A stretch of 64,000 nt of DNA, from the NCBI GenBank assembly GCA_025174535.1, contig JALBUN010000045.1, positions 2,480,001-2,544,000 of the forward strand, in the 5' to 3' direction. The stretch comes from Cantharellus purpuraceus. Lineage: Eukaryota > Basidiomycota > Agaricomycetes > Cantharellales > Hydnaceae. Shown here piece by piece: positions 24,979 through 34,352 of this stretch. The notes under the pieces are model-generated. The model saw only the letters and a program-made list of their open reading frames with translations. It was not told the origin of the DNA and ran no database searches. Every line of letters begins with the position of its first letter. The first letter of the stretch is position 1. Position numbers and translations under genes: made by a program.

Positions 24979-26933
24979 ATGGCCAGTGTTGCAGACTTTG
25001 GCTCCCTGCTCGTGTTCGATAGCACGGGTGGCGCGCCCGGTTGCGGTACGGCTTTCTTCTTGTTTAAAGCATGCTGGTCCCGATCTCTTTGCATGCAGCC
25101 TTTCTTGTCGCATGGGGTGGCATCGCGGCCCAATCAGCGCGTCTCCTGGGCCTTTTGAAATTGAGTCTTGACTTGCGGAGGTTGGGTGTATCTAGGTGGG
25201 AGACATTTGTATTTTGGGGTTGGCTCGTCATTGCACTGGGTGAGTATGGACGCCATGGTCATGTACGGCAGGTTGACAGTGTTCGCAGCGGTCATGTTCA
25301 CTACAAACGCACTCAGCATTGGAATACTCAGGTAGGACAAGGCATCATGCTCTTGCATGGCAACTAACTCACGTGTCCTCGGAACAGTCCTTTTGGTCGC
25401 GGTGATAGTGCGCTGTGCTATCGGAAACAGTACGTATGTTTCCTTGGCGGCTTGTGTCTTCTGTCTCACGCGTTTCGTCTTGCAGTGTTCTAGTTACTGC
25501 CGTAGTGACCACTGCCGTTGACATTGTCCCAGAAGTCTACAGTGTCTTCCGTATCTACTACCTAATCGTCCCCGCTTTCCTTTCGCCACGCCACAAGTTT
25601 GACGCCTTACTGGATGTCAGAATGTCCCGTGCGTTGAGTCTTCTCATTTCTGACCTGGTGACGGCTGTGCCTGCGGCCCATTTCTTCAACATTTTGGCGG
25701 ACTTTATACCTAGCAGCCTCGCAGCACTTATCGTGCTAGGTACACCCTTCCTCGACTTTTTTTGGGCTGAATGCTCATGTTGTGCTAGCTGCTTTTAATC
25801 AGAGATCCCCAGACATGACGCTCGCGTCTACAGCGTCGATACCCGGAACTCGCCCGGACTCTATACACTCCATTTCTACCATCGAAATCAAGAAAATGCC
25901 CTCGTCACGTTCGCTCACCGATCGTCGGCAGCATGTCTCTCATCCTTTTGCTGCAAGCGCGCTGCTAGACCCGTCACCCGAGACCGAGGATTGGCCGGAG
26001 TCTGCTTCTCCAAAGGAATCCGAGAAACCGTACATTTCCTTCCCCGATGCGGCAGCAGCCCCACGTTCCAAACGGACTACGTGGCGGTCGTCCAGCCAAT
26101 CGGGGGTCAGCGAGAGTGATTCGGATGTGGCACGGAGCGTCAAGGGAGCCATCGTTGGGTTTGCGTTCAAGGACGTCATAGGCCCCGGTCGTAGACACCG
26201 CGACCGCAGCTTTTTGCCAGCGATGCCAACCATGCCGGAAACGCTCACACCAGCCCGCGTTGAAGTTCTTCCGCGTGGGACGCCGTTGCGCGTTCCCCGA
26301 CCGATAGTACCCCCTCAATCTCAGCACGTTGAAGCGATCGAACAACACGTCTCGCAATACGAACAGGATGGATCCTCCTCGGGAGTCACGCCATCTCCCA
26401 CGTCGCTCGCGCCGCATATCACCGTGACCAGCACGACGCCCCTCCCCGCGCCGCTCTCCTCCAGCAGCAAACCCAGCATCACCATCTCCGTGCCCAGCAC
26501 CACGGGCGGGAGCAACGGCAGCAACGCATCCACCAAGTCGTCCCTGCACCTGACGCCGAGCACGCCAGCGCAGTCGCAGCTGCCCTCGCGGCGCGCGTCG
26601 TCCGAGAGCGACTGGCGGTACGACACGCGCCACGACTCGTTTGGGTCGCACCGCTCGTCGGACGAGGCGTCGCCCACGCAGCCGCAGCGCCATTCGGGCA
26701 CGTCATCGCGTCTCCCGCCTGCGGACGACGATCTGTCCATCGTGTACGAGGCGTCGCATGAGGATTCTGACTCGGTGCCGCCGTCGCGGGCTTATCGGCC
26801 GACGTTTGGCGAGCACATGTTTGTGGAAGGCGGCATTGGACGCCCGATATCGCCGCCGTTGGGTGTGCCGGAGGACGTGCAAGAGGGCGGGCAGAGCAAT
26901 GGCACTTCATCCTCGAACAGTAGCAAGCCGTGA
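24979..26933 (+). CDS. Multi-pass membrane protein with long cytosolic Ser/Pro-rich tail
   Basis: Six exons close: 24979-25039, 25099-25239, 25289-25331, 25388-25429, 25486-25739 and 25789-26933. They give 561 residues. The first ~185 residues carry several hydrophobic segments: AFLVAWGGIAAQSARLLGLL, FVFWGWLVIALAVMFTTNAL, VLVTAVVTTAVDIV, YYLIVPAFL, LLISDLVTAVPAAHFF and SSLAALIVLAAF. The remaining ~375 residues are polar and low-complexity (Ser, Pro, Thr), with no transmembrane segment and no known domain. This resembles fungal orphan membrane receptors and sensors, but no family signature was recognised, so the role is unknown. Exons 3 and 4 are only 43 and 42 bases, so automated models may miss them. 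The tail exon is GC-richer than the membrane part. Confidence 0.75.
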
Positions 26934-27270
26934 AAGACCACCGTTTACTCATGTACCTAGGACTCTTTTTCGTGGTTTTGGGCATACCTTACGTATGATG
27001 TACGCCAACTCGCCTGGTAATGTTTGTTTCTCTGGTGTCCCTGTAGTACCATCGACTCTTGTTTTAATCAACTGAACCGGGGATAACATAGAGTTGGTGT
27101 GCACATTCAGCGACCATGAACTACTGTGTGTGTATTAACAACTACGCTCAATTGCATGAGATTAATGATACACATGAGGAAAGTCTACGGTAGATACTTG
27201 AAGAGAAAAAAAAAAAAAAAAACACACGGAATAGACCGGATACAGTTATCGTGGACCTGCCGGCTCAAGT
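26934..27270. other. Convergent intergenic region
   Basis: This is the 3' flank of the membrane-protein gene and of KCS1, which point at each other. It contains a run of 16 A at 27207-27222 and no gene. Confidence 0.5.
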
Positions 27271-30200
27271 TCATGTCGAAATCATGCCAGGATCAATCTC
27301 GCCAGGAAACCCCGTGGACCCAAAGATCACATCGAATATCTCCTTGCCATCACAGGACAACGGATGGAGCTGCTCCTCGTGCGCGCCGCCGCGCGACGCT
27401 CTAAAGCGCCTCGCGCGCTCCTCGTCCCATATCCGCCGCAGCGTCTCCGCCAGGTTCCTCAGGCCGAACAAGAACCCGAGATCAGGCTGCTCAGGATGGT
27501 GCGGCGGGAACCGCGCGTAGATGAGCCCGGACTCGGGGTCCACGTCCGCCTGGTATCCCTTGCCGCTGCTCACCTCGTGCATCCTGCCGCGGTCGCGCTC
27601 GCGCTCGCGGTCCGCGCCGTACGGGAGGTAGTCGCGGCCCGTGGTCGTGTGCGCAAAGTCGACGATGCGGATGTTGAGCTCGCCGCGCTTCCTGCGTCCG
27701 GGGTGGGAGCGCTTGGCGACGGGGCCGAGGAGGAGGTCCTCGCTGTGGGAGCGGCGCAGCGCCGCCGTCTCCTGCTTGTGTGCGTGGTCGCCGCCGTGCC
27801 GGAGCGAGTGTCGATCGAGGGACTCTCCGCGCTGGGAGCGCGAGGAGGGCGAGTCGGACACGCAGCGGGCGTAGGCCGCCTGGACATCGTGGTCCCCGTC
27901 GTAGATGAAGAGCAGGCTGCACCCGTAGAACCGATATCCCTTGAGCCTGTTGATGATCCGTGCGAGGGCGTATAGTTTTTGAAGCAGCACGGGAACGTGG
28001 TGCACGAGAAGATGCTCTCCGTCATGGAAGAAGGACGCGAAGACGGCCTGGAATTCCTCCGTCCGGATCTCGCGCCCCGTGTACTTGTTCTGCATGACGT
28101 AGGACTGGGTCGCGTGGTTCCATACCTGTGGGAAGGAAAGTCAGGGACGGCGAGAATGAGCGGTATCACACAAGCCAAGGTTCCGACAGCTGTCAGGACC
28201 TGTGCGAACCTGCACGTCGCCCCCAGAGGAGCAAGCCTCCCATCAGAGCAAGCACACAGGCGCACTAGACCCCAACACGTCACCAAAGTCAGAGCCGAAC
28301 GTACCTGCATCCCACAGATCCTCGCCCCCAAGGTCCGACTCGTCGTCCGGTCGCACTTTTTCCTCTGGCTTTTCTTCTTCGCAGGCGTCGCGTCCACCCC
28401 GTACTGCCGCGTGCCCATCTTCAGGTCCAGCACGCACGGGTGCTTCAGACGCCCCGTGAGGTCCTCCATCAGGATGAAGTGCTCCTGTCGCGAGAGCGGG
28501 AGTGCGTCGGGCTGCTCGGGAAGGGGACGCGGGGCGGGGGAGAGAGATGGCGTCGGGTGCGGGTGCCGCCCATGTGTGTGGCGGGGGCGCACAGGCTCAC
28601 ACGAGCGCGAGCGACTGCGTTTCCGCACCACACCATGGTCGCCATCCGCGCCTGCGCCCGCACCCGCACCCGCACCCGCACCCGCCACCACATGTCCGTT
28701 TCCCACCGCGCCCGACCCCTCCCCCCCGTCTCCCTCCTCCTCAAAATCAAAAAAGTCAACCACACTCCCCGCCCGCACGCGACGCCCATGCTCGCACCGC
28801 TTGCGCTCCTCCTCCTCCATCGCCCGTATCCGCGCAGGCGTGGCAATCAGCCCCTCGCTCTGCACGCGCCGCAGCGTGGCACCCTCGTACACGGCGGCCT
28901 CCTCTTTCAAGCGTGCCACCCGCCCGCCGCGCCTGCGCATGTGGCGCATGCGGGACCCCTCTCCGCTCCCCCCCTCGCCGTCAATGTCGCCGTCGTCCGC
29001 GTCGCCCTCGTCTTCCGTGCGGATCCCGCCAAGACGATGGTGGAACGCACGCCGGCGGAACCGCTTCAGGATCGTGCCAAACACATGGTCCTTCAGCCTT
29101 GTATTCACCACCGTCGCGCCCGTCCCCCCAAACGCGAGCCACGACGCAGGCGTGTCTGCGCCAGAGACGCCACGCGCACCACCAAAGCCCTGGTGCGACA
29201 CGGAGCCCCGCACCCGGGGCCTCGCCTGGGCAGCGTCCGCCACCCTTCCTCTGTCCACAGGCGAGCGCGCCAACGGCGTCTCGTCCCCCGTGGCGACCGG
29301 CGGACTCGTGCCCGGCCTGCCCCGCTGCGCAGACACGGGGGTGGGCGTGGCAGTGCCCAGGTCTGGGCTGGACGCGGTGCCGCGGACGGGGGCGGCTGTG
29401 GCGACCGACGTGCTGCTGGCGCGGCGGCCACGCAGCATCCACTCGGGCATAATGTGCCAGTTGCGGTCCAGCGGGACCTCGGGGAGCTCCGTGTCGGTGT
29501 CGGTGTCGGTGCTGGGGTCGGGGTCGGCGGCGGCGGCGGCGGAGGGCGCGGTGTGGGGTGTGGGGTGGGACTTGCGTCGGAGGGGGGTGGGCGCGTCTCC
29601 CCATTCGCCGACGCCCTCGACGTGGGGGGGTCTGGCGGCGCGCACGAGGCCCTGTGCGGTGGACGCCTTGACGAGGGGTGGACGTGGGGGCGACTGGCGC
29701 TCGGGGGGAGGCGTGGGGAGTTCGAGGGAGCGGCCGTTGGTGCTGGCGTTGCGCACGCGACGGTAGTTGACGAGCATGACGCCCAGGTAACGCGGTATGA
29801 AGCCCAGCAGGGGGGGCGCCTCGCGCTCCACGGCTTCGTAGAACAGATTCTCGCGCGACACGAGGGGCTGTGGACACGTCAGCGATGGCGGCACAGACGA
29901 GGAGAGGCAGACACACACGCGCCTTGCAGACGGCCCTCTTGGTAAACTTGTATATGGCGCTGTGGCCGCCGACCTGGTTGCGGAAGGGCCGCAGGGGGAT
30001 GTGCGGCAGACGGCCCTCGCGGAGCTGGCGGTCGAGGTCGTCGCCGTCGGGCGGGGACGCGTCGTACGCGCCGGTGGACGACGGTGTCGGCGAGAGCACA
30101 TGTGGGCGCACGTGTTCGTCGCGGCGGGGAGGACGCTCGTGCGGCGCCGCCTCGCGCGTGGCGTCCGGGTCACGTGCCCGGAGCGCGGGGCTGTCCGGCC

Positions 30201-31086
30201 GGGCGGAGGTGGTTGCCGTGCTGAACGTCGTGGCGGAGGCCGAGTCGTCCCAGGTGTCGTCGTCGGTGGTCCACGGGGAGAAGGGGGTGAGCGTGCGGCG
30301 CGGAGGGGGCGGGGGCGGGGGCGGGGGCGGGGGCGGGGGCGCGATGGGCGCGGAGGGAGGGGAGGGGGAAGGGTGTGTTCTGGGGGGGCGGCGGGTGGCG
30401 GTGGTGGCGGGGGCGGGCGAGGGCATGTCGAGACGGGGTGGGTCGTCGGCGGGGGAGCCGTGCTCCCTGGAGGGCGTGGGGGGGGCAGACTCGCGGCCGG
30501 GACGGGCGGGAAAGTGGCGGACGTCGTTGCGCCACTCGACGAGCTCCTTGAAGAGGTCGTCGCGGAGGGTGTGGTGGCGGTGGTGGGGCGCGAGGAGGAC
30601 GGGCTCGTCGCGCGTGCGCATGCGCTCGAGGGCGGTGGAGCTCTTCTGGCGACGCACGTCGGCAGACTCCCTGTCGGGCCACGCGGTGCGTTTCACAAAC
30701 TGCGCCTCGCCGACCTCCTCCTCGAGCGCATGGGGCGGGTCGGCGGCGGCAGCGGTGGCGGCAGCGGGCAGCGGGGTGGGACGGGAGCTGGGGGGGCGGC
30801 GGGGCGCGGAGGGGGCGTGGGGGGGGGGCAGTGGCGGGGGCGGGGGCAGCGGTGGCTGGGACGCTTTGAAGAGCTGGAGGGAGGCGGCGACCTTGCGGGC
30901 GACGCCCGAGGGGGAGTGGGGCCGCGAGGGCTCTGGGGACGAGTCGTGGGTGTCGTCGTCGTCGTCGTCGGAGGGGGACGGGGGGAGGAGGAGCAGCATG
31001 GCGGCGGGGGCGTGGGCAGCACGGGGCGGGGAGCGACGACGGTGCAAGAGGGGGGGTGGCTCTGGGGAATATAAAGGTGCAGACAT
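27271..31086 (-). CDS. KCS1: Inositol hexakisphosphate kinase, Kcs1 type
   Basis: Three exons close in phase 0: 29917-31086, 28305-29867 and 27271-28125. They give 1195 residues from ATG 31086; a second ATG at 30999 is possible. The family marks are plain. [20 protein letters not shown] leads into [38 protein letters not shown] is the inositol-binding PxxxDxKxG motif. [10 protein letters not shown] matches the SSLL-type motif, and [14 protein letters not shown] is the metal-binding IDF segment. These enzymes make inositol pyrophosphates (5-IP7 from IP6). A ~360-residue disordered N-terminus contains a run of 14 prolines. A ~350-residue low-complexity insert, including an alternating Ala-Gly run, separates the N-terminal part from the catalytic motifs. 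The gene is very GC-rich, which creates long meaningless open frames on the opposite strand. Confidence 0.93.
30305..30340. repeat. (GGGGGC)6 hexanucleotide repeat inside KCS1 exon 1
   Basis: Six tandem GGGGGC units on the plus strand. On the coding (minus) strand they encode most of the Kcs1 poly-proline run, so unit changes would alter proline number without shifting frame. Confidence 0.9.
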
Positions 31087-31316
31087 GGCTGGTCGTCGGG
31101 AGAGACGGCGAGCAGGAGCACAAAGAAAAGAGACGCCCGGTGTCCACGTGCGTGCGATGATGACGCATCCGTCGAACGTGTTCAGCAGCGGCGATGCGCG
31201 GATGAGGACGACGTCCCATCTCGGCCTCATCAATGTCGCCATCGACGACGAGCCACGCCAAGCCATAATGGAAGGCCCTTTTTTGTATCTAGCACTACAT
31301 ACACACATCCGTCCCA

Positions 31317-32916
31317 TCATTCCACCGTCTCCTCCAGCTCCTCCACCAGCAGCCCGTTCACCGCACCCGCATTGTCCAGGTACACTGCCCACCCCCGTCA
31401 GCACACACCGTCACCCGCAGCGACGGACACACGCTCACCGTGGTGGCCCGCGTCCGGCACGACGCACACCTTGCACGCCCCGTTGCCCGCCGCGCGCAGA
31501 TGCTCCACCGCGCGCATGCCCCCCTCGGGGTCCATCCAGTCGTGCGCGCCGTCTGCACCCGTGTCAGCAGCGGCAGCGGCAGCAGAAACAAGCCACCCAC
31601 AGACGAACGTCACCGGCATCTTCAGCGGCGCCACACGGTCCACCAGCGGCCGTCGCGCGTGTGCCCGCGGCGCCAGAATGTGTGCTGTCCCCCCCGCTCA
31701 GTCACCACGCGCCCGCCGTGCAGCAGCAGCGGCACTCACAGATGCAGTACTCGCCCGAGCCCTTGGCCAGCGTGATGTTCAGCACATAGTCGTGCATGTT
31801 CCGCGTCTCCTCCTCCGTCAGACTCGCAAACCGCCGCGCCGTGTACTGTCGCGCGCGCACCCCGTCAGTCCACCACCGGCACCCACGCACGTCCAGCACG
31901 CACCTTGCCCACCAGCATCGGCCCCCAGAACAGCGTCGACCTCACCACCTGGAACGGGCTCCACCCCTCCTCCCACAGGTGCACCGCCAGGCGCCGCAGC
32001 CCGCTCTCCCGTCGCTTCTCCACGCGCTGCTCCTGCTTCAGCTGCTGCACAGGCGCCGCCCCCTCCAGCGTCGTCGTCGGCGACGACGTCCCCGTCCCCG
32101 GCACCCTGTCCAGCTCCCGCGACGGCTGCGTCGTGTTGTCCGCAGTCCGCGGCACCCCCGCCGGCGACAGCAGCACCAGCCGCGCCACCCGCTCCGGGTG
32201 CCGCAGCGCATACACCACGCTCAGATACGCCCCCAGCGAGTGTCCCACCAGCGTCATCCGCTCCACGCCCTGCGCCGCCCGCCACTCCTCCAGGCTGTCC
32301 ACAAAGAACGCCTCCGCCTCCGCCACCCGTCCCGCAATGTCGCTCCGCTGCGCCTTGACCCGGAACGGCGGCCGCGCAGAGCGCCCCATCCCCAGCCAGT
32401 CCAGCGCATACACCGGCGTGTGGCGCCGCTCGGCCCACGCCGCCAGCGCGGCGTAGTTCAGAAAGAAGAACCCGAGGCCCGCGCCGTAGCCGTGCAGCAG
32501 CACCGCAGGCGGCGTCGACGTGCTCGGTGCCGCACCCGGCAGGATCGACAGGGTGTTGATGTAATGTGCGGGCTTTGAGAGGGGCACAATGGAGAAGCGC
32601 GCCGTCACGGGCGGCGCCGGTGTTGGCGTGGGCACGCCTTTGCCGAGGAAAAAGGGCAGCTTGCTAGACACGCTGTTCGGCAGCGCCGCAGATACACACT
32701 GTAGCGCACACGTACCGTAATAAACGCTCCTCGCTCGCTGCGCTCTGCTTGTCGCCGACAGACCACCTGCGCGCGGCCCGTCAGCACACGTGTGCCCCTC
32801 CCCCCCCCCCGACGAGCCACTCACCAGCTGCGGAGGCTGTCCATGAAGGTGACGGGTATGCCCCGCGCAGGGGGCAGCGCACCGGCGCCTACGTTGGCGA
32901 CCTCGACGTCTGCCAT
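31317..32916 (-). CDS. Alpha/beta hydrolase of the ABHD4/ABHD5 (CGI-58, Cld1/Ict1) family
   Basis: Seven exons close exactly: 32825-32916, 32716-32766, 31904-32672, 31740-31845, 31601-31684, 31439-31552 and 31317-31384. They give 427 residues. The N-terminus carries MDSLRSWWSVGDKQ and AASEERLLR, typical of the family. HGYGAGLGFF forms the oxyanion region. LVGHSLGAYLSV holds the nucleophile Ser in GxSxG. VTFVYGAHDWMDPEGG contributes the acid side. PDAGHHVYLDN holds the catalytic His and also an HxxxxD motif linked to lysophospholipid acyltransferase activity in ABHD5-like proteins. Yeast relatives deacylate mitochondrial cardiolipin (Cld1) or acylate lysophosphatidic acid (Ict1). Which reaction applies here cannot be told from sequence. 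Its stop lies 230 bases upstream of the KCS1 start on the same strand. Confidence 0.92.
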
Positions 32917-33212
32917 GCGGAATCGGTGTGGGAGACGGGAGACGTGTGGGAAATCAAATCTGAGTCGGGGGGTGAGCACAAGCCTGGGCTTGAGCTTGGG
33001 AGGCAACTTGGAGACAGCTATGGTCGTGGTATATCGCACACACCCATGCGCTGTGCCGTCTTATAAGGGTTTGCAGTCGCACAAGTATCGTGCCGGGACC
33101 ATCGTCACCCCTCAGTGCCGTATTCGTCACCCTGCTGACACATGCAGTACAGGATACGCGCAGCAACAAGTGCGCTTGATAGTTGTATTCGGCATGCACA
33201 AAATATATGTCT
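32917..33212. other. Short intergenic region upstream of the hydrolase
   Basis: About 296 bases between the hydrolase start and the QCR9 stop, same strand. No gene or repeat is visible. Confidence 0.5.
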
Positions 33213-33561
33213 CTACTCTTCACCCTGCGTCAGATACTTGTGTCGAATATCCTTCCATTGCTTCTGCATGCAGATATTCAGCGTCCCGCAGCACCCAACA
33301 GCGCGCTGCTACACTCACCCCCCTGTTCCAGCGATCCCAAAACGCCTCAATCCCAACATCAAAGCCGACGCCAAAGGCAAACGCACCCGCAAAGATGCTC
33401 GTCACGAACACACCTGCATCCGCCGTGTCAGCAGCAGCAGCACACGCGCAACGCTCTTCTCACTGTTCCGCTTCACAAACGCATTGTAAAAGGCCGTCGA
33501 CAGCTGCCCCTCGCGTCAGCAGACGAAGCAACCGCAGCGCACGCCGCAAACTCACCGCCAT
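33213..33561 (-). CDS. QCR9: Ubiquinol-cytochrome c reductase (complex III) subunit 9
   Basis: Four small exons close: 33556-33561 (just ATG GCG), 33464-33503, 33319-33413 and 33213-33263. They give 63 residues, the normal size of this tiny subunit. The spliced protein reads MALSTAFYNAFVKRNSVFVT, then SIFAGAFAFGVGFDVGIEAF as the single transmembrane helix. WDRWNRGKQWKDIRHKY and a short acidic end complete it. This matches Qcr9/UQCR10: a mitochondrial inner-membrane protein beside the Rieske subunit. Exons of 6, 40, 95 and 51 bases make it easy to miss. It is transcribed away from the uS11m gene, with only 63 bases between the two start codons. Confidence 0.95.
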
Positions 33562-33624
33562 GGTGTCGTCGTAGGGTGGATGGTGCAACTTTTTAGGCGC
33601 CGTCACGCAGTCTGTCACACGCCC
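33562..33624. promoter_or_regulatory. Compact bidirectional promoter / 5' leaders, QCR9 and uS11m
   Basis: Only 63 bases separate the QCR9 ATG (minus, 33561) from the chosen uS11m ATG (plus, 33625). The uS11m frame stays open upstream to 33580, so its start could be even closer. Both leaders and core promoters must lie here or inside the first exon and intron of the opposite gene. No TATA box is evident. Both products work in mitochondria. Confidence 0.6.
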
Positions 33625-34290
33625 ATGTTGTCCCGTGCTCTTGCGCACACCGTCCGTCTGCGCCCCCGCGCCCCTCTGCGCCCCGCCCCCGTGCGCACCC
33701 TCGCCGCCAACCCCTTTGTCGTCGCCGACGACCGCCTCACACGTCTCCTCGACGGCGACGGCGGCGGCGGCAGCACCAACACCGCCGCACTCTGGGGCAG
33801 CGGCACACCCAACGACGACCCCGCGCTGCCCAGCCCCCCGCGCGCCCCCGCCGGCTCCCTGCCCCCGCCCGCGCGCCCCAAGTCGCGCACGCTCGAGTCC
33901 CACGCGCTCCCCCTCACGCGCCTCTTCCGCCTGCACGTCCTCTCCACGCGCAACAACACCATCCTCACCTTCACCGACCCCGCCGGCAACCCCTGCGCCT
34001 GGGTCTCCGCCGGCCTCTGCGGGTTCAAAAAGGTGCAGCGCTCCGGGTACGAGGCCGGCTACCAGTGCGCCGTCCGCATGTTTGCCCGCATCGCCCGCGC
34101 CATGGACGAGTCCCCCACGCCCTTGCAGCTCGAAATCGCATTCAAGGGCTTCGGCCAGGGGAGGGAGGCCCTCTACCGCGCCCTCATGGCCACTGAAGGC
34201 GACAAGATACGCAGCGCCGTCCACTGCTTCAAGGATGCCACTCCCATAAAGATCGGTGGCACCAGGGCGCGCAAGACGAGACGCTTGTAG
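33625..34290 (+). CDS. MRPS18: Mitochondrial small-subunit ribosomal protein uS11m
   Basis: Single exon, 221 residues. The start at 33625 gives MLSRALAHTVRLRPRAPLRP, an Arg-rich, acid-free N-terminus suited to mitochondrial import. An earlier in-frame codon at 33580 adds a less typical leader. A ~75-residue Pro/Gly-rich linker follows. The S11 fold comes last: STRNNTILTFTDPAGNPCAW, SAGLCGFKKVQRSGYEAGYQ, LEIAFKGFGQGREALYRAL and the basic end PIKIGGTRARKTRRL, which binds rRNA in the platform of the small subunit. Yeast Mrps18 is the counterpart. It is the only intronless housekeeping gene in the block, while its divergent neighbour QCR9 has three introns in 349 bases. Confidence 0.93.
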   Translation: MLSRALAHTVRLRPRAPLRPAPVRTLAANPFVVADDRLTRLLDGDGGGGSTNTAALWGSGTPNDDPALPSPPRAPAGSLPPPARPKSRTLESHALPLTRLFRLHVLSTRNNTILTFTDPAGNPCAWVSAGLCGFKKVQRSGYEAGYQCAVRMFARIARAMDESPTPLQLEIAFKGFGQGREALYRALMATEGDKIRSAVHCFKDATPIKIGGTRARKTRRL

Positions 34291-34352
34291 GCTCAGCCTG
34301 CGTAGAGGGATGCATAAAGTGGCGTAGTACTACACAAAAGAGGGGTCCGGCA

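Noticed and set aside
29868..29925. Non-canonical GC-AG intron in KCS1 after VCK
   Set aside because: A canonical GT donor nine bases... specifically after VCKAR at 29916 keeps phase 0 and gives KARPLVSREN, so no GC donor is needed.
27979..31789. Very long open frames (500-640 codons) on the plus strand opposite KCS1
   Set aside because: They are antisense to a gene with clear IP6-kinase motifs and closed exon phases. They are Arg/Pro/Gly-rich with no domain, and reflect the GC-rich composition that removes stop codons.
31372..32578. Plus-strand frames of 260-328 codons opposite the ABHD-type hydrolase
   Set aside because: Shadow frames of a well-supported seven-exon gene; composition is Pro/Arg/Ala-rich with no motif.
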